A stretch of DNA of 64,000 nucleotides from Gymnopus androsaceus JB14 (lineage: Eukaryota > Basidiomycota > Agaricomycetes > Agaricales > Omphalotaceae), in the NCBI GenBank assembly GCA_009733575.1, contig ML769642.1, positions 1 through 64,000 of the forward strand, read 5' to 3'. The notes under the pieces are model-generated. The model did no database searches, was not told where the DNA came from, and saw only the letters and a list, made by a program, of their open reading frames with translations. Positions 43,239 through 56,290 of this stretch are shown here, in pieces; the stretch's first letter is position 1; every line of letters begins with the position of its first letter. The translations under genes were made by a program, and so were the position numbers.

Positions 43239-46200
43239 GACTTGAAAATGCTCCTGAATGTATGTTCTTGTGTAATAGTATATTTAACCCAATCGGGCAC
43301 GATTCATATCATGGAAGATTCGGGAAACGAGGGTCGCGGGACAGCTTCACTTTGCGGAGACTGAAGACCAGGAAGAAAGGGAAATGGAGGCGTGATAAGA
43401 GCAAGACGGGCAAGATTCATAGCAGAATCATACGAAGGCAATGAGAAGCACTCATACCTCTGAATCTGGATTACTCGGGTTGTATCGTTTAGCTATCCTT
43501 AGCATTCAAGGTGTTGTCGCTTTCTTCGATTTTCTTGATACCAGTGTTCAAATCCCTCCATTGAAACTGTTGAAGATGCGTGACGGGTCGGTCAAAGCGG
43601 ATATTGGTCGAGCCCCACCGGAAATCCCAACTTCCGGTTTCCATATACCAAGTTCAGTTTTTCCTTTTATCTGATTCCGTTTTCATTAGTTTCCTAGTTT
43701 CGACTATCCATACACGTTTTACCTACTTAAACTTCTCAACGCTCCTCATTCAAATTTCCTCTCAGTTACATATTACGGCGACCGACTTGCTGCGCAAGAT
43801 CGGTCGTTACGGACTTTACCTATATACAGACTTTTAGCTATTATCTACCCTCAGTCTTTCGACACCTTTATTCTTGTGTTGTCCTGAGGGTAAGCTTATT
43901 CAAGTACTTCCTGTTTGCATACGAAACTAATTACTTAATCTTAGATTATACTTATTTCGTTCAACAGGTAGTTATCATTTCTAAATATACAAGCTTGCTT
44001 GACCCGTGCCTACGGCACGGGCAGAGGTCCTCAGGGTATTATTTTAAGAATATTTAGATTTTCTCCGTTAGTTCCAGATGAACATACCATTGATGCACTT
44101 TTGACAAAGAAAAGTTTGTAGAGAGTGCAATTCTCATTTGCTCTTCTTTGAACTTTTACTGTACACTATACATGTTTTCTAGCATTCCATCAATTTACTT
44201 TTGCAATATACTGAAACTGAAATATTCAGGACTTTTGTGAAGTATGCTTTTCCTGGTGCATTTGGATTCATCAGTCTTGGTACAATGCAATAAATTTTCT
44301 TATATATGATATGTCCCAAGCCACATGCCCTAAGTATATTTGAGAAGGATAACTATATCCTGGAGGTTGGAAATGAAGTTGAGCATTCATTCAAGAGCCA
44401 GCAAAGGACATTGGAAATGCACTTACAGAGCCTGCCAAAATCAGAGTGCATTGCCTGCCAATTTTTGATGCATTTTTTTGATGCATCCTGGGAACACTCG
44501 AACATTCTCTAAAACCACTAAATTCTGCAATTGTATATATTCTAATATACTACCAAGCTTGAAGACACTTCATCAAGTTTTACAAATATTTTTCAGTATG
44601 GACATTTTTGAATGCATTACTGGTACATTCATAGTATGAGGACAAAATTTAACATGTAAATACGGAGGCATTGATTCAAAATTTATGAAGAATAAGTGGA
44701 ATAAATGAAATTTAAGAGTAAAACCATGCTGGACAGAAACTTGTACTGTAAGGGTTTCTCCCTTACACTAACTTCTGCTGACATCCTGCTTGAAGTTGAC
44801 TCACTCACTCCATAATACATGTATGTCTTGTCACTCTGCAGTGGGCTCTTGAAGGATTAACTTTTACATGCATAGATTAAGTATTTTATCTCATGTCAGA
44901 TTAATTACATTTCTCCTTTATTTGCCTTAAATTAAGTAGTTCCAACTAAAATTTTTTTCACACAAACTGCTCTGCCAGTGAACTCCAGAATCATAAGTGG
45001 GTGTCTGAAGTAGAGGCTTTAATCCATTGCTCAGGACAGCACCACCAATAGTGTTTTCATGAAACTACAGTATAAATTTGAAGGTCAGATTGCGGCGCCA
45101 GCCGCGACGGCCACTGCGTGGAGCACTGGGGGTCCCCCCAGACCCCCACGCTGCCGCGGGCCCGCTGCGCGGAGCTTATGCCTGCGGCAGAGTGCTGAAA
45201 CAGATTTCCGGCTCCGCCGGGAAACGCTGGCCGCTGCGTGCGCGCTAAACTTAGTTTGACAGGTTATTACCAATCTGCTGAGTTTGAATGTTAGCGCCCG
45301 TCTTCATTTTAAGTATAGGATGAGTCTTTCGACACCTTTATTCTTGTGTCATCCTGTATACTTATTTTGTTCAACAGAAACCAAAGTAGTCAGCCATTCA
45401 TCAGGAAAATTGTTATATGCAAAAGATGCTAGAAATATACTAAAAGTAATCAAAAAATGAATAAAATGAGCAGAAATATGCAAAAATGCATTGATTATGC
45501 AGATTATTCAAAGTTTCATGCAGTTGACAAGTCCCTTGATAAAAACTGCAATAGATAGACATTTTATTGACTTTCATTCAATTTTATGCAGTAGTATTCA
45601 CTTGTATCAACCACCATTATTGCACCATTGAGATATGTAGATTTCAATGATGCAACAATAGAGCACAAACAATGATATATTAAAGCGTTACATGCTTACC
45701 GAAAGTGACTTCAATGTACCGAAAGCAACTACAGCATACTGAAAGTGACAATGGTGTAAATACTAAATAGCACAGTAATAAACCATGACATTGGCGGTGG
45801 GCACGGCAGCAGCAGCCACTGATCCACCAAAGTGATGCTCCCTTATGTCCTCCTCGTACCACCCGAACTAATAAAAGTACCGCTTAATCGTTGCTGTAAA
45901 ATATACTCGAAAAAAGCATGTCTAGATAGATTCCGGCTGAGAAAAATTAAAAAAAAATTATTTGTTGAACATATACACTTTTTGTGCAGTCAAAAGCTGT
46001 TTTGGAGAGTAACTAGAGTTAATACAGACAGTGTGAAACAATAAAAATACGATTTCATGAGAGATCCATCATCTCTATGTCCAAATCATTGTCTAAACCA
46101 TCCTCCATGTCATCAGAAGTGTCCATTCTTTGCAAATGTTCAAGCATGCAGTCCACTGGAGCCATGCTTGTAGTTGATGTGGTAATTGTATCACACACAG

Positions 46201-47099
46201 GAAAGTTACAAAAATCTGCTCGGCAGATTCATTGATCAATATATAACTTTTAAACCTTGTATTGATATGATTGAACAACTGTTTGAAACTTATAAATTCA
46301 TTTCACTTGACAATAAGTTTGAAAACCAGTGATTCGGACAGTGTTTTGATAAGAAAAAAGATATATCTGATTGGTTGTTTTTTAGAATAAGCGGATTGAG
46401 CAATGGATTTTTTGCTTTAATACTACATTTACTGCAACAGAAACTACATATATTTTAGGAGTACCGAACAGGCCTTTGAAAGGAAGAGTTTCATTGAGTT
46501 AGAAACGACAATTGAAATAGAATATATCAATATGCTTTTTAACTAGAGAAATAAGTATGGTGAAATATAAACTTTCAACATGAATGAAGGGCCATAATCG
46601 CATCAAGGGGGTGAATGCAGTTGCGTTTAGGGTGTATGTGGTCACATTCAGGGTGAATGTGAAGATTGCAATAGACAGACTCCCAAGAAATGATCTTCAA
46701 TGAGAGCAGTAGGGCCTACATACAATGCATTTAAGTGGTTGGTGATCCAAAGTTGGTGCACTAAGGAAATCAAAAATCAGTGGGAGAATTAGAGTGATTG
46801 GATGCAAAGCTCACTTATTCTGCAAGTTGAAAGCATTGGAAACTTCAGTGAAATGTCTAATAAAGTACTGAAGGACAGTAGAGCATGTATGTGTACCCAT
46901 CTACCAGGAATGATAAGGTTTTTTTGTGGAAGTGTGAATGGTACTTGGAGAACGGACCTTGACTTGACACAGTCTGTGTCACGTAATGAGCTGAGCCACT
47001 ATGAGATAGCAACAAGCTCTAGCCTTTTTATCATAGTTTAACATTGTCGCGGATGCCTCATGAATGGCCATTGGACAACTCACATTTTGGTGTGGAAAA
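43239..47099. other. AT-rich transposon-type DNA, no gene recognised
   Basis: Contains two direct copies of a TTTCGACACCTTTATTCTTG block (about 43856 and 45328), each followed by TATACTTATTTyGTTCAACAG. The first copy has about 70 extra bases inside. A perfect CCCGTGCC-TAC-GGCACGGG hairpin lies at 43999-44018. On the minus strand near 46050-46125 a short acidic frame (MDTSDDMEDGLDNDLDIEMM) ends in a stop. The stretch is probably the downstream part of the Tnp2 element plus other insertions. Confidence 0.5.
45088..45245. other. GC-rich island in AT-rich transposon DNA
   Basis: About 160 bp of very GC-rich sequence with several hairpins (GGGGGTCCCCCC, TTTCCGGC..GCCGGGAAA). It recalls the GC-rich subterminal repeats of some fungal DNA transposons, but no matching partner was found. 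Confidence 0.5.
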
Positions 47100-49302
47100 T
47101 CTTTATTATATTACAATCAATCTCTACATAGGTTAACAAGAACTGTTCTATTATGTGAATAGTCAAAACAAGCTGCATGAGCAACAATATTGTCCAGTTT
47201 GATCACATCCTCCTTCTCCCTCAGTATTGATGAATAAGTGGTAGCTAATAAATGTGGGTATCGCAAAAAAAGGTCATATAAGAATTTCGATAGCTATTCG
47301 TATGGTCAAACATGTACACAAATAGTAAAACCATTTCCCTCTTTGATATTTTGGATTTGTTGAATTTGACCTCCGATAGGTTTCACAGTCAGTGAGTGTT
47401 GGTATATGATGGTAGCATTACCTGCATGTGTACTGGAGGGGGAGAAGTTTACACCACCCAATTGGCATATGCTCATTGCAAGCCTTTCATTGGCTTTGTT
47501 TCTTCCTCTGGTTTGGCTCCATTGGCTGGTATAAATCATTTATCGAAAAGGATTTTGAGTAGTTGGACAGCCTCTGGGTAGTCTGGCCAACAAAGCCAGC
47601 AATGGATATTGGCTGTACGAGTGATAGTCCAGATGATTGTTGCTTCCAAGACACCTGAATAAATGAAATAACAACTAGTTCCGACACAATATAATTGCAA
47701 TGGACATACCACCGACATGATCATTCATATTGATCTTTTGCAGAGCACCAATTAAACGCTTGAAAGGGAAGCACCACCAAGACTTGACCGGTCCAAAAAG
47801 AAGGAGAAAGTCGTATATATGGCCAGCTGCATGGATATTAGGCCAAATTTTACCTTTGTGGGTATGCGGAAAAAGAGTTTGTAAACCATTCACCCAGTCA
47901 GAGATATACTTCTGGTACGCAGAGGCACGGGAAACTGTCATTGAGCGTCGACAAGCTAGGATTGTTGCTTGGAAAAGGGCCATGGTGTGATCAAGTGCCT
48001 TCACTAAGAAAGATGATTCCGCAGGAGCAGAGCCATCATCATTGCCCCAGAGCATGATGAGCACAATAGGAAAGAAGACTGTGCTAAGAGTTTGCCATTC
48101 ATCTGCCTTGATAGACCCTGCTTTGGCGTCACCATAATTCTTTGGCACAGAGTTTAGCCATGATGGACAGACTGTCTTTTCAATCACCATCCAAATATAT
48201 GTCAGGGTATCTGGTGTTCCAGTTGGAAGAATGAAGGACAAAGAGGTGTGAGGTTGTTTGAGCCTCTGAGAGCAGAAAATTTATCAGTGGCAAAACAAAG
48301 CAACAAAAGAAAGTACTCACCCAGTCAAGTAATAAAGCAATGAAGTGGTCCTTTTGGGAAGCAGCTTTAGGGAACTGTGTTACCTCCTTCTTTGACTTGT
48401 GTCTGGCACGTTCTATGTATAGCATCAATATGAGTGGGGTCTATGTTGTCCAACGTAAGGGATAACTCCAATGTGTGTGCCACAAACTTCAAGGAACCGA
48501 GGACTGATCCATTATTGGTATAGTGTCCACAGTTGATCTAGCAACAACAAACCATCCCCTTCAATAGCGAAACAGAGCGCAACCTGAATCTTTGCTACCA
48601 TATATATATGTTTCCCATCTAACTTCAGGGATTCAGGAGTGGATTCATCATCATACAGGAGTCCATGGCCAGTACAAAGCATATTGCTTTCCTTCGGCAT
48701 TGGTTTGGTGCACTGAGCCATTGAGACAAAGAACATGGTGACAATGATAATGAACAATTCCTTCCAGGAGACAATGCATGGCGTCGATGACCAACATCCT
48801 TGTAGGATCCCAATAATCCAATAGCCAAAATGAAGACCACCGAACACCGTATCTTTTGAAGATGTCCATCCTTGCATCCAGGGTCTGAGCATCCCTGTAT
48901 GCTGTTGACCAATGACAGAGTTTGTCCTTGTTTCTGGGGATCCACTGGGCATAGTTGGTATTGAAGACGCCAGTTTTTCCACGTAATTGACAGACCGTGC
49001 AGATGAAGTTGGAAGCCACTCCTGGAAACCCAGCTATCTTGCATGCAGCTGGGAGATCATTGACGGAAAGGAGGATGCCCGCTTCCACTACCACTCTAGA
49101 CTCCGAGACAGTCAGTGCAAGAGACCATGACACCAGGCCACCAAGCCTGAACAAACTGCTCGATGACTGGTCAAACAAGGTAGTTCATCTTGTCAACCGA
49201 TGGTTCATTAGGACCAGGTATTATAGCAGCGATAAACAGATACTTGGGGAGATAACAAATGGAGGGATTAAGTGCTAAATTTGCATAGGAGATCACTCCA
49301 TG

Positions 49303-51416
49303 GGATCAATTATAAAATGGCTGAAATTTATTCCAAAAAAGATGAAGTAAATGATGATAAATTTTGCCAAAGATTTTGCTTGAAACAGATCATATATTGT
49401 GCCTGGAATATGGTTAGAATAATATAATCTTTTTTGCATATAATCCCGGCCAAAAAAGTTTGTGGGAATTAGTCAGTATTTCAATAGGAAGACAAAATCA
49501 ATTTTGCCTGATAAATTGTTACAATTCCACCCAGAAAAGGAATCAGGATGAAAGACCTTTACCACTGCTAAAAGACCATCTTTTGCACCTGGGAAAGGTC
49601 CTGTAGTCTTTGATCTTTCACACACATAATTCACTAACTTTTACACCATCAAACACATGGTACCCAGTTACTGCCCATTGACAACTGCCCAGTTGCCTGG
49701 GTTCAGATGGTCAATGACAATTGATCGTTTGACATTACGGCCCAAGTTATGCTTACAAAGCACCGGGTTCTCGAAGCTTAGTAAGCCCATACTTCAAAGT
49801 TTTATACACACTGTGATCACCAATAACTATGCTTTTCAGCCTTAGTAAAAGATTTCAGGAATTAGATTATTTCAATACTTACATATGAGAAATACACTTT
49901 CCCAAAGAAAAGCATAGAATAAATTCCAATGGGCTAATTCAGACCTTTTGAATTTCGTATTTTCTGTATATTTCCAAAATCAGAAGTTTTCAACTGAGTT
50001 TAAAATTAGTCTCAATGTGGATTGAATACTTTACTTCACAATAAGAGTGAAAGTAATCATATAAGGTGACATATGAAGACCTGCTGAAACAATCTTTTAG
50101 GTGGGAACATGGATTTTAGCCTCTGGCCAAAGCATAATTATCCAATAATTATTGATAAATATACAGTATTTAACCACTCCTTTCTACAGTGACATTTTCC
50201 AAAGTCACAATGCATCTGGGTAAGTACAAATGGTGTTCAAATTTAAGATATGGGATCTATCAAGGTCCAACACACTCAACTATGTACATCTTCATGTATG
50301 CCCTCTCAGGGTAGACAGATTGGTATAGATTTTATAGGAAGCCAAAAAAGAAAATCAATTATCATGCAATCAATGATTTTTTCATGGTATCATTTTGTTG
50401 TCAGTAGATGCGGATGAGCTTTAAAATCATGTAGATATCCATATGTTGGTACTTGACACCAATATTTGAGGAGAAATTCAATTTTTATAGTTTTGATGAG
50501 AATAAGGAATGTGTTCATTGAGTGATATGTGATATTATGGAGGTCCCGGGGCCCAGGATAAGTGTCATTCAGATAGATGCACTGTACAAATATCATTTCA
50601 GGCACAGAGCCCACCTCAAAAGATGCCAGAACCGCATGTAGGATGGGGTGTACAAAGGAGTGGTTTTGACCATTTTTGCATATCCAAGAACAATCCTGCC
50701 ACAGCACATCCATTTCTCCACCAAATTGAATGCAATTTCGGGATTTACCCCTTCTGATATCCATCTTTGGAATGGGAAACTTAGTAGAGTACCAATCTTG
50801 GTAGTTTATGCACAGTGAGCAAAATACAGATTTGGTGTACAAAGGAGTGGTTAAATACTGTAGTTATGGTAGCTTCTGATAAGTATATTTATCTACTGTT
50901 CAGGACTGAAAGTTTGAAATATAGGTTTACTAAGCTTCGAGGACCAGGTGCTTTGTAAGCATAACTTGGGCCGTAATGTCAAACAATCAATTGTCATTGA
51001 CCATCTGAACCCAGGCAACTGGGCAGTTGCCAAATAGTCAATGGGCAGTAACTGGGTACCATGTGTTTGATGGTGTAAAAGTTAGTGAATTATGTGCATG
51101 AAAGATCAAAGACTACAGGACCTTTCCCAGGTGCAAAAGATGGTCTTTTAGCAGTGGTAAAGGTCTTTCATCCTGATTCCTTTTCTGGGTGGAATTGTAA
51201 CAATTTACCAGGCAAAATTGATTTTGTCTTCCTATTGAAATACTGACTAATTCCCACAAACTTTTTTGGCCAGGATCATATACAAAAAAGATTATATTAT
51301 TCTAACCATATTCCAGGCGCAATATATGATCTGTTTCAAGCAAAATCTTTGGCAAAATTTATCATCATTTACTTCATCTTTTTTGGAAAAATTTTTGGCC
51401 GTGTTATAATTGATCC
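49303..51416. mobile_element. 2.1-kb element with ~490-bp inverted repeats, nested in Tnp2
   Basis: The outer ends are GGATCAATTATAA and its complement. The arms run about 49303-49788 and 50923-51416 with high identity by eye. The Tnp2 frame continues on both sides (..GIIHSA and HGVISYANLALNPS), so it inserted into that gene. No transposase is recognised in the centre, which contains another element. Confidence 0.85.
50164..50860. mobile_element. 697-bp mariner-like MITE, nested
   Basis: The ends are CAGTATTTAACCACTCCTTT and its reverse complement, flanked by TA on both sides (50162-50163 and 50861-50862). A CAGT start and TA duplication fit Tc1/mariner. The minus-strand ORF at 50390-50842 shows no recognisable transposase motif. 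Confidence 0.8.
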
Positions 51417-52274
51417 TGCGGAGTGGATGATGCCAAGGGACTTTGTAGCTCCATGCACAGTGACACCTTTGGGATTGAAGAAGTCACTATGTATTGAGAA
51501 GGCAAGACATTTTTTGGCTCCTCGATCCACAAAAAGCTTGCTATCTGGACCTTTGAAGTCCTTGATAAAATTCACCTCAAACACACTCTGTACACCAATC
51601 TGCTCTTTGCCTGTGCAAATGGCATGCAGGGCCATGTCAGTGGCAGCAACAGATTGCTGGAGGTAAGTCTCATCCGACAAACAATGTGCAAGATAATCTG
51701 GTAGGGAACTAACAAGGAATGGCTTGAGAGGTTGCATTGTGCCATCACATTGGCATGTCAGCAGCCCGCTACCACAGATGGAGACATTGTGTTTGCCCAC
51801 AATTTGGTTTGTACAATGGTCGGGATAGTCGAAGAGGTTTGGCCCTGGCAATGATTCCAATGAACAAGCTTTGTGGGTGCAGCTGCATGAAGTACAAGTG
51901 GCATACAAGTCGAAGCAACCATCAGCCCCAAATTTCTTCAAAGCAGCAGACAAGGAGGAAGGCATGTTGCTGATGATTTCATTCTGGGACGGAGAGAACA
52001 AGTGAGAGACGCTGCTGCTGCAGGAGCCAACAGTTGACATGCCAAGTTTGATGCACATTGTTGCTACACTGATGAGAAAATCACATTGGAGCGTAGACAA
52101 GCCAAAGACCATGTTACAGATAACGGCAAGGAGAACAAGGACTTGATTGATCTGGTCCAAGTAAAGGAAATCTGAATGATAGATATAGTCTAGCAAAGGT
52201 GTTAGCAAAGTCAGAGGACTGCAATAACTGAATTCAGGTATACTCGTGAGGTGATGGTTAAAACTAAGGTACAT

Positions 52275-52691
52275 TCCATAATTATTATAATATATGGTAA
52301 TCGGCAGGCACGGGAACGCGCTGCCGCCAGTAAAGACCGATCAGGGATCGACATTTCCAGGCACCCTCTCTTTCATTACTATGGTTGGCAGGGAATTGCA
52401 ACTTTTCGATAAATCGCCAATAACTTTACAAGGACTTAGAATTTAAAAACTCTGAGCAGGCCATTCGATTCTTAGCATCTAAAAACCCTTACTCTGCTTT
52501 TTTGAGATTTTATAATATTTTATTACTGGCGTCGGGCAATGACCGAGCAAAAACAGGGAATTGCAACTGTTCGGTCACTTGGCTGTCACACGAAAGCCGT
52601 TGAGCGGCAGAGCGGCCAAGGTATTGGTAATCAGCCATTTTGTTTAGCAGTGCGAGCATGCAGAAAGAACAGAAAAATCCAAGCGTTTTTA
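52275..52691. other. no gene; short repeats
   Basis: Contains TATGGTTGGCAGGGAATTGC (near 52380) and a second CAGGGAATTGCAACT near 52554. An inverted, expanded copy of the first lies at about 53790-53838, so the ORF at 52692 sits between small inverted repeats. Confidence 0.5.
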
Positions 52692-53318
52692 TTATATATC
52701 AGTAAAGTAGGTAGCGGGATCATGAGATAAATGAGGAATAGGACGCGGAACTGGACGAGGTTGTACTGGATTAGGAAATTGGTAGCTAGAAGGTTTTGTA
52801 AAATGCAATATTGGAGATGGTGAATGATGCGAAGATCCAGGAGTAGGTGGAGAAGATAGCCGGGGACGAGTAGAAGATGGTCCTGGATCAGTGTTCTCCT
52901 TTGGAGAATCATTGCGCTTGCATTTCCGAGAGAATAGACCAATGTATCGAGGGGTTTGTTTCAACAATGGATTAGCATTGAAATAAGCCTTGAGACGTAC
53001 ACAAAGCACATTGAGGCTCGCGCTGTCGGTTTCAATGTCAAGAGAGAATGCAATGTCAGTCAAGTTGCGGTTGTTCTTTGACGTGAGACTACCGGAGAAT
53101 GCAGTACTCTTGCTTTCCCGAACTGCACAATGAAGAATATCCTCCCATCCAGTATTCTGCTTCTTTTTCTTCCTCTCTGCTTCAGCCTTCTCTTTCGCCG
53201 CTTTTTTCACCGCATCTGCCACTGCTTCCTTCTTTCCCTCTCTTGACGTCAGAATTCGGGCATCTGTTGGGAACCGTTTGGTGGTATCCCTCTTCAAGCT
53301 GCTTTTCCGTTTCAGCAT
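52692..53318 (-). CDS. SAP-like hypothetical protein
   Basis: A single-exon frame of 208 residues. A basic, Lys/Glu/Ala-rich helix at residues about 27-55 (a likely coiled coil or nuclear signal) is followed by SGSLTSKNNRNLTDIAFSLD and VLCVRLKAYFNANPLLKQTP. That is a SAP-like pattern of L-x-x-I-A-x-x-L, then L-x-x-R-L-x-x-Y-F. The tail is Pro/Ser-rich and probably disordered. Similar proteins are common and lineage-expanded in Agaricomycetes. It lies just beside the transposon block and may be a passenger or an old transposon-derived gene; that is inference. Confidence 0.6.
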   Translation of the reverse strand: MLKRKSSLKRDTTKRFPTDARILTSREGKKEAVADAVKKAAKEKAEAERKKKKQNTGWEDILHCAVRESKSTAFSGSLTSKNNRNLTDIAFSLDIETDSASLNVLCVRLKAYFNANPLLKQTPRYIGLFSRKCKRNDSPKENTDPGPSSTRPRLSSPPTPGSSHHSPSPILHFTKPSSYQFPNPVQPRPVPRPIPHLSHDPATYFTDI

Positions 53319-55178
53319 TAAAGGTGCAAGGACTTTTTTTTAGGCTGGAGATAACGATGGGATTTGGCCATTTAGAGGATACAGAGGTGTTTGCGAAGTT
53401 GGTAAGGGATTGAGTGTTCGGCTGATGCACGGCATGAATGGCAAGGTCAACCGCTTGGATTCTGTCACGCTCGTCCTCACTTGTACATTGTTTTGTCCAT
53501 CGCTCAGCGAATACTACACCAATACCTCTCAAATTTTGGATATAAGTTCTTGATAGTGTGCTTCATATGTCGAGGCCTCTTTTTGTCCCCTGCTTAATTC
53601 TTTTCATTGCGTTCCTGAGGTTTTGATGGGGAAACTACAGGTAAGATTGTCGATGTCCAGTCCACCATGCTCGATCTCCTCAAGATCCACTATATTTAAG
53701 TAGCCTAATCTAAAGAATAGTATCCAAAGAGCCTACAAAAAAATAATGGGAGCCATAGCACACCAGGAAACACCTTAATCAAGTACTTTTTGAAAAGTTG
53801 CAATTCCCCGTGCGGCCCATTTCCCTGCCAACCATAGTACGTCCACTTTTCGCATCTCCCTCGCAGTCTCACGGCGCCGTACCCCAGTCATTTCTCGCAT
53901 TTCTCGTTCCACTCCGGCACCTAGCGCTCGTGGATAGTACAATGAGAATTTGCGGAAATAGATAGAAAAGCAACAGTGAAGGTGCATGCAATAGTAACGG
54001 AAGGGCTGGGGGAAAGGGACGAGCTTTGACGGGGTTGACAAGAATTAGACCTCGGGAAGAAGCTCTCCACTTTGATGGTCGAACGATGCAGTGTTAGAAC
54101 TTCACAGTCTCCCTAGGCATGCTCGGCTGCGGCTATCACATAGCCTCCGCAAGATGAAGCCACTGTCGCTCATCAAGCCGAACTGCGCTGCCACCTTCGC
54201 GGCTTTTTCCCTGCCCACCATCAACCTTCACCGACGTACAGTCACAGATCCATTCTTCTAGGCGAGTCCGGTCGACAAATGCGAGCAAAATTCAAGTAGC
54301 AGCCTGAGTCGTACTTACGTACTTCTTCTATCTTACCATTTCACCAAGGTCGGACGCTGAGGTCACAGGAAGATTAGTCCTTGCTGTTCTGGTCGCTTGC
54401 TAACAGCGCCGATTTCTTGGATCCGCCCGCGCTCATCGGACCAACTGCTGGCAGAGAAATACGTACTCAGCTGCAATGAGCGCTCAGCTTGGAGCTTCGT
54501 AGCTGCTCCCTGTGCAAGACTATCACGGTCGTTGAATTCATTAAGCTCATGGTTATCAATTAAGTGCAATGGCACGTCGCATCCTCCGGAAGAGAAAAAT
54601 AAACGACTGTCTTGATCAATTTCAGCAAGTATTCCTACGTTTACTAAGCGGCTAATAGACCTTATTAATAGACAAAATCAAGAAAGTTGCTGAAGCCACC
54701 ATTTTGATATTTGTGTTGCCGTGCTGGTGGAGCGGAATCGGACTTGACGTTGCGCAGAGGATCCGCAGCCTGTCCAAAATTAAGCGTCATTGTGGTGATT
54801 TATCCCACGGGATGTCGTTAATACAACCCGATAGTCACTCTACTTATCATTGTGGTTCTCAGTCCCCAAGGGGTTTTGTTCAGGAGCGTAACAGAGCGTA
54901 ACCAGCCTAACCTCCATTCAATACATCATGCTTCCTCAGAAGTTGAGACCTCCACCAATGGGCAATTGTTGATAAGTACATATCGTGGTAGGCATGAGCT
55001 GTGAGCTTCGATCCAACATCATCTGCTAATCATTTCAGAATCTCGAACCAAACTGATGGCCGCGATCCACCTGGCTGTATGCTGCCTACAATCAGGTTAT
55101 GAAGCATTCTGACGCTGCAATATCTAGTTGGTAGGGTACCGAGTATACAAACCACACATGCGGCGAAGTAAAACAAGT
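53319..55178. other. no firmly recognisable gene
   Basis: Minus-strand ORFs at 53775-54041 and 54363-54575 have no domain features. An upstream exon for the SAP-like gene (53380-53532) is possible but unsupported. Confidence 0.4.
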
Positions 55179-56290
55179 CTAAACGTCATCCTTCCAAGTT
55201 GACGGTCCTAATTCCGTCTGCATGTCCTCCAAATAAAATCCAACTCCATTGGGCACAACTGCTGGGAAGGAAACTCCATCGCCAACCACTTTTCTGCCTT
55301 TTCCATCCTTCGCATTCATTTCCGGAACGATATTCATTAGATTAATCCATCCAGTCATTGTTGGCTTAAAGAAAGCCCATTTGTCAGTGCCGATCTCTTC
55401 CGGATTAGGGCCTCGAGGGAGTGGAGGTTGGGCGTATGAGAACATTGTCCCAAACCACCTTGAATTTATGGGGATGGAAATTCTCGATATGATAGGAATT
55501 GGGTTGACGGTGACGTGAAAGAATGGGTCGGATTCGTGCCCAATCTGAGAGACGGAGAGGGCCCAGGAGCCATCACGCAAGTTTTCATACTTAAAGGAGG
55601 CAACTTGCTCTATGAGGATATAACTTGAGAAAGATCGAAGCACCGACTAAGCAGAGATAATTACTTACTGGGAATGTTCCAATTACGACGACCTTTCAAC
55701 TTGTCAGTGGTATGTTCACCTATATAATTAAATGTGATGGCCTTACCATTCCATGTAGAATCTTTACTCGAAACGAGCATGATGCTCGTTCGGAAACCCA
55801 CTGACCCATCTGCATATTTCCATCTTCCAGGTGCAAATCCAAGTTCGTCATCTGGACAAGGTCAGAAAACATCATATCCTACTAATGACGATCACTTACA
55901 GCGACCTAGACGAATCAACAGACGTTGATCAGCTTTTTCTGGAAGCCTTGATGATTTTGAGCGAGTTACATACCGACCGGAGTGCTGGAGTACTGAACTA
56001 GCTGAAAAGGAGACGTTATTCACATTCTCATTGAGAAAGTTCGGGCGATAGGTAACTTACCACTACCACCGCGGGCCCACCAATGAATTCACCGCCAGCA
56101 GCAAGTGCATCGGCTTGCCAAGGTGCAGCCCACCCAGCCGGGAAGCTGGCATCCTTAGATCCAGAGGAGACTGTAAATTGCCATGTGCGTGCCTTGAGTT
56201 GCCAGGGTCTATTTAATGAACCAGCGTGATGTGATATGTCAAGGAAAGCGAGACTCGAACTCACGGTGGAGCAACAACAAAATTGGACAT
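55179..56290 (-). CDS. acetoacetate-decarboxylase-like protein
   Basis: Starts MSNFVVAPPW (ATG at 56288-56290), with an intron splitting the Pro-Trp junction. Exons give QLKARTWQFTV, AGGEFIGGPAVVVV, LVQYSSTPVG, DELGFAPGRWKYADG, RRNWNIP and a last exon with SWALSVSQIG, FGTMFSYAQPPLP, GTDKWAFFKP and GDGVSFPAVVPNGVGFYLE, ending at 55179. The order of a YSSTPVG-type strand, a PGRWK loop, RRxWNIP and a late GDGxxFP strand matches fungal proteins of the acetoacetate decarboxylase fold. I cannot point to the catalytic Lys with confidence, so decarboxylase activity is inference; such folds also act as hydratases or cyclases. It could act on a polyketide- or lactone-derived acid from the neighbouring enzymes. 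Confidence 0.75.

Larger units (their letters stand above)
47100..52274 (-). pseudogene. Tnp2-type (CACTA/EnSpm-like) transposase, decayed
   Basis: The N-terminal part (51420-52274) has the zinc-ribbon-like LYATCTSCSCTHKACSLE, YPDHCTNQ and CGSGLL. After a nested insertion come YLPKYLFIAAIIPGPNEPS and NDLPAACKIAGFPG, then FICTVCQL, YGVRWSSFWLLDYWDPTR and VIDAMHCLLEG, the core of Transposase_21. Further on are CPSWLNSVPKNYGDAKAG and KADEWQTLSTVFFPI, VKSWWCFPFKRLIGALQ, NIHCWLCWPD and RYPHLLATTYSS. In-frame stops (for example after KMNYLV near 49178) and frame changes show it is dead. Family members cut and paste the element that carries them with a 2-3 bp target duplication. Element ends were not identified. 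Confidence 0.85.

Noticed and set aside
50390..50842. 150-residue ORF in the mariner-like MITE as a transposase
   Set aside because: No DDE/D motif or helix-turn-helix is visible and the element is too short for a Tc1/mariner transposase gene.
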